DNA of 64,000 bases from Viscum album (lineage: Eukaryota; Streptophyta; Magnoliopsida; Santalales; Viscaceae): the NCBI GenBank assembly GCA_963277665.1, contig OY728159.1, forward strand, positions 1,019,979,343 to 1,020,043,342, in the 5' to 3' direction. The notes beneath the pieces are model-generated. The model was not told where the DNA came from. It was given only the letters and a program-made list of their open reading frames with translations, and did no database searches. How positions within the stretch are numbered: position 1 is the stretch's first letter; each line of letters starts with the position of its first letter. Both the position numbers and the translations under genes were made by a program. Positions 36,010 to 49,507 of this stretch are shown here, one piece after another.

Positions 36010-37793
36010 GGATAGTCGCAATGTTCTACTAGGTTCAATAATAGATATTTTTAACGTATGTTTGTCTATGGTTTTTGTATCACAAAGTATATGGTTAGTT
36101 GTGTTGGTTCCATACAACCTCCCCCCATTGTTATATATGATAAAATAATTTTTATTACTTTCCACTATAATTTATAGAGAAAGATGAACCAACAATGAAA
36201 TCTATTTCTATATGAAACCATTTATGGAAGAGTAGAAGAATCATTTGTTGATTGTGTAATGAATTTTGATTCACCAGCTAATGAAATGTTTAGAATTTAG
36301 GATGACTTGTTATGGAAAACCAATGACTTCCAAGCTTATGATAACTTATCAAGCCATATTTAAAAAGGAGAATTCACCTACCCCTGTGGTCATAAATGTA
36401 AGAAATAAACATTGTTTAGGCTTGGTAGAAATTTTAAATACTTTGTTCATAGACACTTTCTTCCTCCACTACAAAAATTTGGAAAACATAGTGCGTCGGT
36501 TGATGGGAATATAGAGCACAACCCAACACTTAAAATAATTTAATGGATTCAAATTCTATCACAACTTTACCAATAAAACATTCACATAGTATATCATTTT
36601 TAGTATTTATTATCTTCTACATTGTTTTCTATTCATTATATAAATAGATAGTGTGGTTATAATTTAAAGTAGATTATTTTATTTGAATTAACATATTTTA
36701 AATATAATATTTAAAAGCATAATTTGGATGTTATACAGATTGAGAAATATTTGGGTGATAATAAAATATTGACAATTTTAGGAATCAAGGGGAAATGAAA
36801 GGGTAGTTCCAATTCTTAGTATGATTTGAAAGAAATGGGATTGATTAAACCATTACATTTGTAGTTGGGTGAGGGAAATAGGTAATATATCCCTACATCA
36901 TAGTATAAGATGATTAAGAAGGAGAAAGATATATTTCTATCAGTTTTGAAGTCTGACGTAGTATCTGATTGCTCTTTTAAGGTTTCCAAGCATTTAAATT
37001 TAGTGATCATGACTTTATAGGTGTTAAAAATCAATGATAATCATATTATTCTTCAACTATTAATACCAATTTAAATTATTTATTGTTTTGCTAACCATTT
37101 TATTTAGAATATGATTGAGGTTTCTAATTTTTTAAGATGTCTCCATTAAATGATTCATCACATGAATGATTTTAAAAATATACAAGGAAAGATTTTTATT
37201 ACAAAATGCAATTTGGAGAAACTATTTCCTCCTTATTTTTATTTGATTTCATTATACAATTGATGATACATTTAACTGGTAAATTCATTATTTTTGATCC
37301 CATGCAATTCAGGTGGATGTATCCACTAGAGAAATAATTGAATACATTGAAATGGTATGTGTGCAACAATTATTTCCTATAATTTTTTTATTACCAAAGC
37401 TTATTTGATGAATGAATTCACTAATTTATATGCTACCTATATATATGGGATTGAAAAAAAATTAGATGAACCCTCCCATATTGATGAAGATCCAATTGGT
37501 AAGTGAAAAATTTTTTATGTGGAAAATTTTTTATATGGACAATGATGAGTGGTTCAAGCTCAATAATAGATGTTGTTCAATAATCTATTGGTTATTCCAT
37601 TGATACAGTAAGGTTTATAGTTTTATCTATTATGCATTTTGTTCGTATATTTAATTATTTCATTATATTTTAGTTTTTAGTAAAGTGGAACACATATTTT
37701 TGAGTTGAAATGGAAAAGACAATGTGCCAATAATTATTAGATCCAATAACTTTATTTTGACACTTTTTATGAGTGGTTAAAGACTGACATTTG
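36010..37793 (+). pseudogene. Element F transposase relic, tnp2 and DUF4218 part
   Basis: Segments in order: RNVLLG and VPYNLPP (36010-36130), the tnp2 stretch usually RNVRLGLAADGFNP and PYNLPPW; NDFQAYDNLSSHI, KGEFTYPC and HRHFLPPLQKFGK (36300-36490), matching tnp2 DFPAYGNLSGW and HRRFLP; INDNHIILQLLIPI and MIEVSNFLR (37030-37140), matching KSHDNHILLQQLIP; MQFRWMYPLEK and LNTLK (37303-37350), the DUF4218 hallmark; KKLDEPSHIDEDPI (37450-37500); FDTFYEWLKTDI (37757-37790). There are many stops and indels, more than in element G, so it is older. Confidence 0.85.
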
Positions 37794-37884
37794 CACTACT
37801 AAAAATAAGGGTATTAGCGACCGCCATTGGCGGTCGCATCTGCTCCGTCAGTGTAGGGAAATAGCGACCTCCTTTGGCGGTCGC
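37794..37884 (+). repeat. Left terminal inverted repeat and two palindromes of G
   Basis: The terminal CACTACTAAAAATAAGGG is followed by a palindrome with arms GCGACCGCC and GGCGGTCGC around ATT (37817-37837) and a variant at 37864-37884 (GCGACCTCC, TTT, GGCGGTCGC). These are the likely subterminal binding sites for the transposon's DNA-binding protein. Confidence 0.9.
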
Positions 37885-37897
37885 AACACTGGAAATT

Positions 37898-38140
37898 TTT
37901 TTTAAAAAAAAAATTATACCAAAAGAAATATATATATATATTTATTAAATAAAATATATATATATATATATTAAAGAAAATATTTATATATATAATATTA
38001 AATAAAATATTTAAATATATATATATATATTAAATAAATATATATATATAATATTAAATAAACTATTTTTCATTTTAATATATATTTATTAAATAATATA
38101 TATATATATATAATATTAAATAAAATATTTTTCATTTTTT
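37898..38140. repeat. AT microsatellite-like stretch in G
   Basis: Repeated TATATA blocks alternate with TTAAATAAA phrases. It is low complexity and makes no ORF. Confidence 0.85.
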
Positions 38141-38470
38141 TAATGAAATGTTCGAATTCTGTTTTTTTTCTTCACGGTGCAAAATCAGAGATAAAACAAG
38201 ATAACAATCATAAAAAATGGAAAACAATTTCAAACATCATAAACATAAAGATCATCATAAACGATAAACGTGCTTCAACGATCCAAGCAGGTCCATCTAT
38301 TTCAATCTTCTGCTTCAATAAACCTACAATAAGACAACAAAACAACAAAACAAAACAAACGTAAATTAAAAATAATTATTCAGTTATTATATACATATAA
38401 TAAAGTTAAATCTGACATCAAATCATGGTGTTATAATAATTTTAAACCCCCAATTTAAGAAATGCTATCA
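38141..38470. other. Unique AT-rich spacer in G
   Basis: A 73-codon plus-strand ORF (38143-38364) is lysine- and asparagine-rich and matches nothing I know. I regard the stretch as non-coding spacer before the tandem array. Confidence 0.4.
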
Positions 38471-38474
38471 TTTC

Positions 38475-41400
38475 AGGTCATTCAACCGTTTTTTGTGTTT
38501 TATGACACAGGAAACGTGTTTCCAGTCACTACGGTCAAACGACACCTCCGATTGATGTGCCGTCTACCTGACCATTTCACAAATCCCAAAAAGGCTGTTT
38601 TCCTACGGTTTCATGGCATTCCGAGGTTGTTCGGGTGGTTTCGACCCCCAACGCGTCATTTTAGCGCGTGCCGAGCTGCTGAAAAGGACACACTTGGACG
38701 TAATGTGTGCACCGCACCTCCGATGGGCACGTCGTCTCCTCCTACACGTCATGAATAATATTCTTAATGTTTTTGTGTGGTTTCAGGTCATTCGAAGAAC
38801 GTTTTCTCCGAATTCGACCGTCTCACGCCGTTTTCGGTGTTTTATGAAACCGAAAACACGTTTTCGGTCACCGCTGTCAAACAACACCTCCGATTGACAT
38901 GCCGCCTACCCGAACACTTCAAAAATCGCACAACGGCTGTTTTCATACGGTTTCATGGAATTCCGAGGTCGTTCGGGTGGTTTTGACCCTCCAACGCGTC
39001 GTTTTAGTGCGCGCCGAGGTGCTGAAAACGACACACTTGGACGTAACGCGTGCACCGCACCTCCGATGGGCGAGCCGTCCACTCCTACACGTCAAGAATA
39101 ATATTCCTAATGTTTTTTTTGTGGTTTCAGGTCATTCGGAGCACGTTTGCACCAAATGAAACCGTCTCACGCCGTTTTTTGGTGTTTTATGACACCGGAA
39201 ACGCGTTTCCGATCACCGCGGTCAAAAGACACCTCCGATTGACGTGTCGTCTACCCGAACACTTCAAAAATTGCACAACGGCTGTTTTTTACGGTTTCAT
39301 GGTATTCCGAGGTTGTTCTGGTGGTTTTGACCCCCCCAACGTGCCGTTTTAGCGCGTGCCGAGCTGCTGAAAACGACACACTCGGACGTAATGCGTGCAC
39401 CGCACCTCCGATGGGCGCGCCATCTTCTCCTACACATCACGAATAATATTCCTAATGTTTTCGTGTGGTTTCAGGTCATTCGGAGCACGTTTTCTCCGAA
39501 TTCTACCGTCTCGCGCCGTTTTTGGTGTTTTATGACACCGGAAATGCGTTTCCGGTCACCGCGGTCAAACGACACCTTCGATTGACGTGCCGTCTGCCCG
39601 ACCATTGCAAAAATCCCACAACGGCTGTTGTCGTACAGTTTCATGGCATTCTGAGGTCGTTCGGGCGGTTTTGACCCCCCAACGCGCCGTTTTAGCGCGC
39701 GTCGAGCTACTAAAAACAACACACTCGGACGTAACGTGCGCACCGCACCTCCGATGGGGGCTTCGTCTCCTCCTACACATCACGAAAAATATTCCTAATG
39801 TTTTCATATGGTTTCAGGTCATTCGGAGCTCGTTCACTCCGAATTCGACCATCTCGCGCCGTTTTTGGTGTTTTATGGAACAGGAAACGCGTTTCCGGTC
39901 ACCACGGTCAAACGGCACCTCCGATTGACATGTCGTCTGCCCGACCATTTTCAAAAATCACAAAATGGCTGTTTTTGTACGGTTTCATGTCATTACGAGG
40001 TCGTTCGGGTGGTTTTGACCCCCCAACGCGCCGTGTTAGCACGCACCAAGCTGCTGAAAACGACACACTCGGACGTAACACGCGTACCGCACCTCCGATG
40101 GGTGCGTCGTCTCCTCCTACACATAAAAAATAACATTCCTAATGTTTTCGGGTGGTTTTAGGTCATTTGGAGCACGTTTTCTCTGAATTCGACCGTCTCG
40201 CGCCGTTTTGGTGTTTTATGACACCGGAAACGCGTTTCCAGTCACCGCTGTCAAACAGTACCTCCGATTGACGTTCCGTCTACCCGACCATTTCACAAAT
40301 CTCACAACGGCTGTTTTCGTATGGTTTCATGGAATTCCGAGGTCGTTCGGGTGGTTTTGACCCCCCAACGCGCCGTTTTAGCACGCGTTGAGCTGCTGAA
40401 AACGATACACTCGGACGTAACGTGGGCACCGCACCTCCGATGGGTGTGTCGTCTCCTCCTACACGTCACGAATAATATTCCTAATGTTTTCGTGGGGTTT
40501 CAGGTCATTTGGAGCACGTTTGCTCCGAATTCGACCGTCTCGTGCCGTTTTTTGTGTTTTTTGACACCGGAAACGCATTTCCGGTCACCGCGGTCAAAAG
40601 GCACCTCTGATTGACGTGCCGTTTTCCTGGCCAATTCACAAATCTCACAACGGATGTTATCGTATGGTTTAATGGCATTCCGAGGTCGTTCGTGTGGTTT
40701 TGACCGCCCAACGCGCCGTTTTAGCGTGCGCCGAGCTGCTGAAAACGACGCCTTCGTACGTAACGCATGCACCGCACCTCCGATGGGTGCGTCGTCTCCT
40801 CATACACGTCAAAAATAATATTCCTAATGTTTTCATGTGGTTTCAGGTCATTCGGAGCACGTTTACTTCGAATTCGACCATCTCGCGTCGTTTTTGGTGT
40901 TTTATGACACCTGAAAGGCGTTTCCGGTCACCGTGGTCAAACGGCACCTCTGATTGACGTGTCGTCTACCCGACCATTTCAAAAATCACACAATGGTTAT
41001 TGTCGTATGGTTTCATGGCATTCTGAGGTTGTTCTGGTGGGTTTGACCCCCCAACGCGCTGTTTTAGCGCGCACCGAGCTGCTGAAAATGACACACTTGG
41101 ACGTAACGCGCGCACCGCACCTCCGATGGGCTCTTCGTCTCCTCCTACACGTCACAAATAATATTCCTAATGTTTTAGTGTGGTTTTAGATCATTTGGAG
41201 CACGTTTTCCCCGAATTTGACCGTCTCACGCCGTTTTTGGTGTTTTATGACACCAAAAACGCGTTTCCGGTCACCGCGGTCAAATGGAACCTTCGATTGA
41301 CGTGCCGTCTGGCCGACTATTTCAAAAATCATACAACGTCTATTGTCGTACGGTTTCATGGAATTCCGAGGTCGTTCGGGTGGTTTTGACCCCCCAACGC

Positions 41401-42545
41401 GTCGTTTTAGCGCACGCCGAGCAGCTGAAAACGACGCATTTGGACGTAACGCGCGCACAACACTTCCTATGGGCACGCTGTCTCCTCCTACATGTTACGC
41501 ATCATATTACTAATGTTTTCATGTGGTTTCAGGTCATTCAGAGCACGTTTTCTCCGAATTCGACCGTCTCCCGCCGTTTTTGGTGTTTTATGACACCGGA
41601 AACACGTTTCCAGACACCGTGGTCAAAAAGCACCTCTGATTGATGTTCCGTCTACCCGACAATTTCAGAAATCGCACAACGGCTGTTGTCGTATGGTTTC
41701 ATGGCATTTTGAGGTCGTTTGGGTGGTTTTGACCCCCCAACGTGCCGTTTTAGCGCGCGCCGAGCTGCTGAAATCGACGCATTCGGACGTAACGCGCGCA
41801 CCGCACCTCTGATGGGTGCGTCGTATCCTCATACACGTCACGAATAATATTCCTAATGTTTTTGTGTGGTCTCAGGTCATTCGGAGCACATTTTCTCTGA
41901 ATTCGACCGTATCGCGCCGTTTTTTGGTGTTTTATGACACCGGAAACGCGTTTCCGGTCAGCGTGGTCAAACGACACCTCCGATTGACGTGCCGTCTGCC
42001 CTAGCATTTTAAAAATCTCACAAAGGCTGATGTCGTACGGTTTCATGGCATACTGAGGTCTTTAGGGTTGTTTTGACCCCCCAACGCGCCGGTTTAGCGC
42101 GCGCCGAGCTGCTGAAAACGACGCATTCGACCGTACCGCATGCACTGCACGTCCGATTGGCACGTCGTCTCCTCTTACATGTCACGAATAATATTCCTAA
42201 TGTTTTCGTGTGGTTTCAGGTCATTCGGAGAACGTTTACGCCGAATTTGACCGCCTCCCGCCGTTTTTGGTGTTTTATGACACTAGAAACACGTTTCTGG
42301 TCACCACGGTCAAAAGACACCTCCGATTAATGTGTCGTCTACCTGACCATTTCAAAAATCACACAACGGCTGATGTCGTACGGTTTCATGGTATTCTGAG
42401 GTCGTTCGGGTGGTTTTGACCCCCCAACACGCCGTTTAAGCGCGCGCTGAGCTGCGGAAAATGACGCATTCAGCCGTACCGTGCGCACCGCATGTCCGAT
42501 GGGCACGCTGTCTCTTCCTACACGTCACGAATAATAATTAGATTG
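38475..42545. repeat. 343-bp tandem array of G, subfamily 1
   Basis: About twelve units start with TTTCAGGTCATTCGGAGCAC near 38475, 38786, 39128, 39472, 39815, 40159, 40502, 40846, 41187, 41531, 41873 and 42218; spacing is 341-345 bp apart from a shorter first unit. Each unit has CCGTTTTTGGTGTTTTATGA, CGTTTCCGGTCACCGCGGTC, GGTTTTGACCCCCCAACGCG and TCACGAATAATATTCCTAAT. Because 343 is not a multiple of three, the many 60-119-residue ORFs on both strands are echoes of one unit in shifting frames and not genes. Confidence 0.95.
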
Positions 42546-43446
42546 TTTTCCTATGATTTCAGGTCAATCCGATGTCGTCCGCTATGACTTGGACCATTAG
42601 ACGTCTGTTTTGGCCGTTTATGACACCAGAACAGCATTCCCGGTCACCGCGGGCACACGGCACATCCGATTGACATGTCTTCTACCCGAACACATCACAA
42701 TTCACTCACCCTTTGATTTCGTCTAATTTAAGGCCATTCGGACCTCGTTTGGCCCTTTGGACCCCCCACGCGCATTTATCAAGCGCGCACAACACTTGAA
42801 AAACGCATAATGAGCCATATCGCGCAGACCGCGCGTCTGATTGACATGCCGTCTACACGTACACGTCAAAAATAATAATTAAATTGTTTTCCTATGATTT
42901 CAGGTCAATCCGATGTTGTCCTCTATGACTTTTACTGTTAGACGCCCGGTTTGGCCGTTTATGACACCAGAACGGCGTTCCTGGTCACCGCGGTCACACG
43001 GCACGTCCGATTGACGTGTCGTCTACTCGAACACTTCACAATTCACTCACCCTTTGATTTTGTCTGATTTCAGGCCATTTGGACCTCGTTCGGCCTGTTT
43101 GGACCCCCCACGCGCGTTTATCAAGTGCGCACAACACTTAAAGAACGCATAATGAGCCCTACCGCGCAGAACCCACGTCCGATAGACATGCCATCTACAT
43201 GTACACATTGATAATAATAATTAGATTGTTGTCCTATGATTTCAGGTCAATCTGATGTTGTCCGCTATGAGTTTGACCGTTAGACGCCCGTTTTGGCCGT
43301 TTATGACACCAGAACAGCATTCCCGGTCACCGCAGGTACATGGAATGTCCGATTGACGTTCCGTCTATTAGACCACATCACAATTCACTCACCCTTTGAT
43401 TTTGTCTAATTTCAATCCATTCAGACATCGTTCGGCCCATTTGGAC
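42546..43446. repeat. 343-bp tandem array of G, subfamily 2, left part
   Basis: Units starting AGGTCAATCCGATGTCGTCC near 42560, 42902 and 43246 keep the same period (341-342 bp) but have diverged. Diagnostic phrases are TTTATGACACCAGAACGGCG and AATTCACTCACCCTTTGAT. The third unit is cut by element E at 43446. Confidence 0.92.
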
Positions 43447-46400
43447 TGTAACAACCCGACCCCAGTTACCTAGAGTCGGTGCATTACTTCGTAACATTGG
43501 CATGATCACAAAAGATCAAGTCTCGAAAGACCGATTAGTTTAGTAGCCTTGGAAACACTAGATACATTCATAAATGTTACATTACAACATAAGGTGAAAA
43601 ACTACAATAACAAATTATTCATAGTCCACACTCATATCCTCTTCTGACTATCCCTGCAGGTCATTCCTAAAATACTTCTTTACATCCTGGAAAATATTAA
43701 AACATTGAAAGGGGTGAGCTCAGATGCTCAGTAAGGATAACAATATTGCGGAAGCTTTCATAAATAAACATAAATATTTAAGGCAATGTATAACTAAAAC
43801 AAAATCCTTTTAAACTTGAACATCAACATAATATGGAAAAAGTAAAATGAGATAATTCCATTTACTTCTTCACATGGATATTCTACTGGTTGAATAATCA
43901 CATGAAATATCATTAACCACTTTCATAATGATGGAATGCATAATGCCAGACATTCTGAAACATTTTGTCAAGGCCTCGGCCAAGACGTCTAAAATGATTA
44001 AGGCCTCAGCCAAAACCATAAATCAAATTGGGAAAGGGCCTCGGCCAATTCCACGTCTATTTGTCTCATGAGACCTACCGATGCATCGAGGAGCTATAGC
44101 GGGCTCCACCCGTCACTTATTAAGTCCAATGCATTCCTCATATGAATATGTTTAAACATATCATAAACCATAACATAATCGTATCACATAAAACATGCAT
44201 AAAGGAAACATAAAATTTCGACATTTCAATCACAAGATATCAATACATCACATTGATATAATAAAAACGCTTTCAAAACCATTTTCAATACCAAAATAAA
44301 AGAATGTTAAAACTTTGTATTTATTTTTCATTAAAAAAATGATGGCTTGTAGAGGAAGCCGAAACTCAAATAATGGTCACGGCGGCGGAGAAGTCGTTGT
44401 CTCCGCATAAGTACGGAAAGAAAAACATTCCCTTTTGGTCATTTAGTAAAATGATTTGTATAAAAAAGATTCCTTTTGAATAAACATAAAAGTCAAAGGG
44501 GTTTATACACCGTATAAAATAAAGTTGTGTATAAATCCAAATATGCCTCAATGAAAGGAGATTGAGACAAAGTCCTTAAAAAGATCATTTTTAAAATAAA
44601 ATAGATCTATTATGTGTATTCACTATAGTTACACATAAAGAATGTAAAAATACAAAGTAGGACATAATATTATCATGACATAATTTGAAAGTAAGAGATT
44701 AACCCAAAGAATGGAAGTCGGGTTAAGAAATTCCCTTACCTCGTGTCTGACTTGACTCAACCATTCTTTAACCTCCTGAATAATAAACTAGAGTTAATAT
44801 ATACCTTATTAGGAACCATTTTAAATTTCATTATCCTTTTTATATCACTTATTACAATGATATGAACATTATGTAATTATTTAAGTTAATAACGGTCGTT
44901 TTGTCGATCTTTGGTACTTGAGTCAACAATAAACTTCTTATAATTACAAGTTGTTTATGTGGTAGAATATCCGTTATCTCCAGAATTATATTCATGATTT
45001 AGATGTCATATATATCATATATATCCAGTATATACATTCATTTATAATATTACGTAACATTTAGATGTAAGAAATGAAATTCACCGTTCATGGAGACGGT
45101 AAGTCGTACGTACGCATGAACGCTAATTTCATTTCTATTTCGTATTTAATGGAATGAAATCATAGTGATATAAATGTATAATATAATTCCATTATAATAT
45201 AGTGTATAATACCATTTACTCCATCCTTTTTACATCCCACATATGGAATTAACGATTCAAATCACTTTGAGGGGGCGGTAGTCCGCACTTCCTAAAATGA
45301 AATTATCGCGTTTACCCATAATGGAAATCATAAAGGTATACCATAAATGAAAAATACAGAAGCTTAAGTAAAACATAAACATATTATATATCATATATAA
45401 ATATAGTTACATCTTAATGGCCACCTTTGAAGGTGTTATATGAGTGTTGAACAATCATCGTTTCGTGAGGCAGAAATTTTCCATCCACAGAAACAGTATG
45501 TTCTTTAACCATTAGATGTAGGTGTGTGTAAGTGTAGCCAGAATACTTCTTATAACAACATCCTAGTATATTTAGGATACTGGTGTTGTTACAAAATAAA
45601 AGAGTAAAAAGATTTTAGGGGGTTGGAGAAGAAAAATAAAACAAAACAACATTAGAGAAGACATTACCTTAAAATCGGGTAACTCTTTTTGATTTGAGCC
45701 AAAGGCTTCCTTGGGTAGAGTTCTGCCCAAAGTGAGGCTTCTAGGTGTAAGAGGGGGAAGTTGGGAGAGTATTTGGGCAGATTATGGCCGAGCCAAATGG
45801 CTTGAAAGAGTGAATGAGGTGGTAGAGGTGGGGGCCTTTTATAAGTGGAGAGGAGGGGCACTCTTGGAAAGTAAGAAAATTTTACATTATTATACAATGC
45901 TTTTCAGATTCTAAAGGTCCCAAACTTATATAATTCGTGGCTAAGGTGATAAGGGTTCGAAATATACCCATCCAATATTCTTTGGACAAGTGTAAGCCTT
46001 GGATTGTACATTATCTTTTCATTTTATTAAAATCGTTAAATAATGAGGTCATCGCTGCATCATAATGATGTCATCAATAATTTAATTTATTTAATGTCTA
46101 AAAATTATAAAAAAAATACTATGATGTAGGAAATATTTTTAGATTTCCAATGACTATTTATAGTAAAAAATATTACTTGTATAACCCCATGTAAAAATTG
46201 TTTTAGTAAAACATTTCATGTTTGTGTCATTTTTTTACTTTAACATTAAATAAAAGGTATTTATGTCATTTTCTAACTAAAGTGGCTCCATGGGGTACCC
46301 AAGTTGACCCATGGATTTTCCTGGTCGGCCATGGCACATCCAATGAGGGTAGGACATGTGTCAAGCTCATCTAATATTATTAAAACATTATTTCTACCTT

Positions 46401-47203
46401 AAACTACACTAATTACCTCTAATCGCGATTAAGAACTTAAAAGTTACTATTCACCAAAAATTATTTTAATCTCATTGAACCACATTTTACTTCTTAATGA
46501 CAACCATGTATTTCGGATTTTTGAAAATAAAATCACAGAAGTGGTAATATTTCATTTAAACGAAAAATCAGTTATTTAACTACCACTTAGTGGTTTCACT
46601 ATTCATCAAAAATTGAAGTTTTTCAGAACAATGCCAAAATTTCACCCTAAGCTATAATTGATATTCCGAATTCAAAAATGATTCCTATTTTAAAAAATTC
46701 CAAACATATAAGTTGCATTAATTAATTTTATAATTAATTCCCGCTGTCACAACAAATAGCGTGTTTTTAAGAAACAATTTATATCAAAAGATTGACAATT
46801 GTTGTTTATGTCCAATTTCAATGTTAAATTAATTCTAATGAACAACATTGGATAAAATGGTAAAAATATATTCTAATTATACTTTAAAACCACTAAATGG
46901 TATAATTTATCACAATAAATTATTTTTATTAAAAAAGTTGTTTTTAAGTATTTTTCACTATTCACAAAAATTAGAAGTTCTCAGAAAAATACCAAAAATT
47001 CAACATAGGCTAATTTCGATATTCCGAATCCAAAAATGAAGTCCATTTTGAAATATAAAATTTCTATAATTTTAAAAGGTGGTTATTACTATTCATAACG
47101 GCTACTTTGATTAGTCACGGTGTTTTAGAACTCGAAGTTGCGTACAATGCAAGCTATTGCATTATTGAATGAGAAGCGTATTGTGGAAGCTCGGGGTGTT
47201 ACA
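43447..47203 (-). repeat. Left LTR of E (3' LTR in sense)
   Basis: It starts TGTAACAACCCGAC and ends GGGGTGTTACA. ORFs such as 45664-45897 and 44366-44551 are mirrored in the other LTR with changes and have no family match. A minus-strand TATA-like sequence lies at 45838-45849. Confidence 0.95.
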
Positions 47204-47217
47204 TTCTCCCCTCCTTC
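47204..47217 (-). other. Polypurine tract of element E
   Basis: The minus strand reads GAAGGAGGGGAGAA directly against the LTR start TGTAACACC. It is a perfect all-purine run. Confidence 0.9.
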
Positions 47218-48246
47218 AATAAATTGCGTCCTTGCAATTTGAATTTTTTCTTGGAAAATAAAAGGTTGAAAATAGAAAATACCTTTGTGGAAAACCCACA
47301 TCGGAAATAAGATTAATAAAATTTAGCCTTAATAAGAGGGAAAAGAAAATGAAAAATTCACCACCCAATTATGATCTTGATTAGGAGAAAATTGGTGGCA
47401 ATTAGAGACATATAATTGGAGGAAAACGTAAATATTTGTAGGGAGTGATTGAGGTCATCAATCACAATCAACTATCAAATTGAGGGCCTCAAAGCCTTCA
47501 ATCTATGTTGATTTAAAATATCATCAGTTCAACAAGACATAAGGTATTAGGATAACACATTTTTTTGTTTTAATATCCCTTTACTAAAGTTTAAGAATTA
47601 ATTTATTCATTGAATAAGAGATATGTATATATATATTTATGCTTGACAATTAGAGTTTCAATCTTCAACTCATCTTTCACTCAAAAAGATAATAGAACTC
47701 AAAAATATTATACTTATCCTAATTGTATAAGGTTCCAAATGTTAAAACATACCATTTAGATTAGTAAAATTATTTTGTAATAACTAGGGACTTCCTGTAG
47801 GCTAGTGGTAGGAAATAAAGGCATGTCGCACTATGGTTGTGGGTTCGATTCCTGCAGCTTTGTCCGACGCGACGGGTTATGCCCCACCCTGCAGGTTGTC
47901 CTTTTCCTAAAACTATAGTATTATAATATTCCAAAAATAATCTTCATAAATTTTTTAACCTTAAACAATACTATCCAAAGATCAACTTAATCCACTCCAA
48001 CCTTTATATTTATCCAAAATACCTCTATCCAGACTTTCTCTAAAAGGTCTCTTAATTCCAAAATCAATTTATCGGATTCCCCAAACAAAGTAAAGTTTCT
48101 CTTATTGTCACATACTAAAAATATAATTACCTTCATCATATTAAAACCTTACTGAAATCAACAAGTACTGCAGTACAATCCTTATATATATATCACATTA
48201 TTCTAATAACCATAATATAATCCATGAGTCCAAAAGCACCAATACA
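47218..48246 (-). other. Element E 3' interior without pol
   Basis: This is the stretch where protease, RT and integrase would lie. I see none of their motifs. It contains a tRNA-like insertion (47788-47895) and otherwise AT-rich non-coding sequence. Confidence 0.7.
47788..47895 (+). repeat. tRNA-derived SINE-like fragment
   Basis: A box A-like TAGGCTAGTGG (47798-47808) and a perfect box B GGTTCGATTCC (47842-47852) are 44 bases apart, as in a tRNA. A T-arm pairing GTGGG with CCTGC is possible, and GGAC near 47788 can pair with GTCC near 47863. The GC-richer tail to about 47895 suggests a SINE body. It is inserted in the non-coding part of E in the opposite orientation. Target duplications were not clear, so it may be a fragment. 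Confidence 0.5.
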
Positions 48247-48250
48247 TTAG

Positions 48251-49318
48251 TTATTCTGCTTCAAATGTAGTAACAACATAATATTGTCCTTGATCCCTTG
48301 GCCTTTTCTGAGGTAAGTTTCCCTGACACTTAGGACATTCATTTGCATAATGCCCCATTTCCCTACAATTGTAGCATTCAACACTGATAGCCTCTTTCTT
48401 TCCCTTGCAATCACGCGCCTGGTGACCTTTTTCCCCACATTTATAACAAACTCTCATTCCTTTTAGGCAAGTACCAGGGTGATTCTTACCACAATTATCA
48501 CATAATGTAAAATCCTTCTTTCCCTTTTTCCATTTATCTGTCTATTGTTCCTCCGTTCTATTCTTCTCTTGCTTTACTTTGTTGTCATAAGACTTAGATA
48601 ATTCCTTTTCTTTCTTGATAGAACACGAGACAATATCTTCATATGATGAGAAGGTTTGTGAGACTAATTCTCAACAGAGAAATGGTTTTAACCCATCAAA
48701 GAAATGATCAATCTTACTTCTTGGGTTACGTATATAATCTGCAGCATGCCTCGCTAACCTTGTAAAGTTGGCCTCATACTTTGCGACATTCTCATCCTCC
48801 TTTTGTCTCAGACTCAAAAATTGTCTTTCCATATCTGCTCGATGGTCACGAGGATAGTATTTTTCTAGGAAAATCTCTTTGAACTCCATCCATTCCATAT
48901 TCGATATGTCATCATCTCCCTTTGTGCTTTGAATCAGCAACCACCACTGATCGGCATCTCCAGTGAGGCGGTAAACTGCCATGACAACCTTCTCCCTTTC
49001 GCTACTCCCAAAGGCATAGAATATTTTCTCTAAGGAGTTTATCCATTGCTCAGCTACTAATGGATTTGTACCCCCATTAAATGTTGGCAGTTTTTGCCTC
49101 ATGAAGCGGTCTAACATTGATCCTCCACATTGTGGATCATAGTGATCCATAAGAGTAAGGTTATTATTCATAACTTGAGTGAGTTGTCCCAGTATGGTAA
49201 TAAGTTGATCAGCACCAGTTGTATCTCCAGATCCACAATAATTATCTTGAGCAGGAGGGCAATCCCTACACGGAGTTCGTGCATTGATACGGTTTCCATT
49301 CCTTCCACTAGGTGCCAT
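48251..49318 (-). pseudogene. Element E gag with three zinc knuckles and two nonsense codons
   Basis: One frame runs from ATG at 49318 to the stop near 48251, about 355 codons, interrupted only by TGA (48671-48673) and TAG (48542-48544). Residues about 60-200 form the Gag capsid domain (AEQWINSLEKIFYAFG, then ADQWW, EFKEIFLEKYYPRDHR, FLSLRQ, NVAKYEANFTRLARHA). The C-terminal third has a short CDNCGKNHPGTC knuckle and two standard CCHC boxes, CYKCGEKGHQARDC and CYNCREMGHYANEC. The order and spacing match Ty3/Gypsy Gag. Both stops are one transition from a sense codon. The start fits, as it lies downstream of the leader. No protease follows. Confidence 0.92.
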
Positions 49319-49507
49319 TTCTATACAATGGCATAAACTAGATTAGTTTATGAATCAAAATACATAATTCCATACTTATAAAATACTTAACATAAATTGA
49401 ACTATTTATGGATATAATCCATAATCATAAAAAGGTTTTCTTTGAGGAAGTATATACTCATAACCGTTCATAGTGGTTTGTAAAGAAAACGAGAATTATC
49501 CTAAGCA

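Noticed and set aside
38462..42419. Many 60-119-residue ORFs on both strands in the 343-bp array
   Set aside because: They are the same repeat unit read in shifting frames, since the period is not a multiple of three. They match no family and occur equally on both strands.
47788..47862. Functional tRNA gene
   Set aside because: The acceptor stem pairs over only about four bases and the anticodon arm is not clear. A SINE-like fragment fits better.
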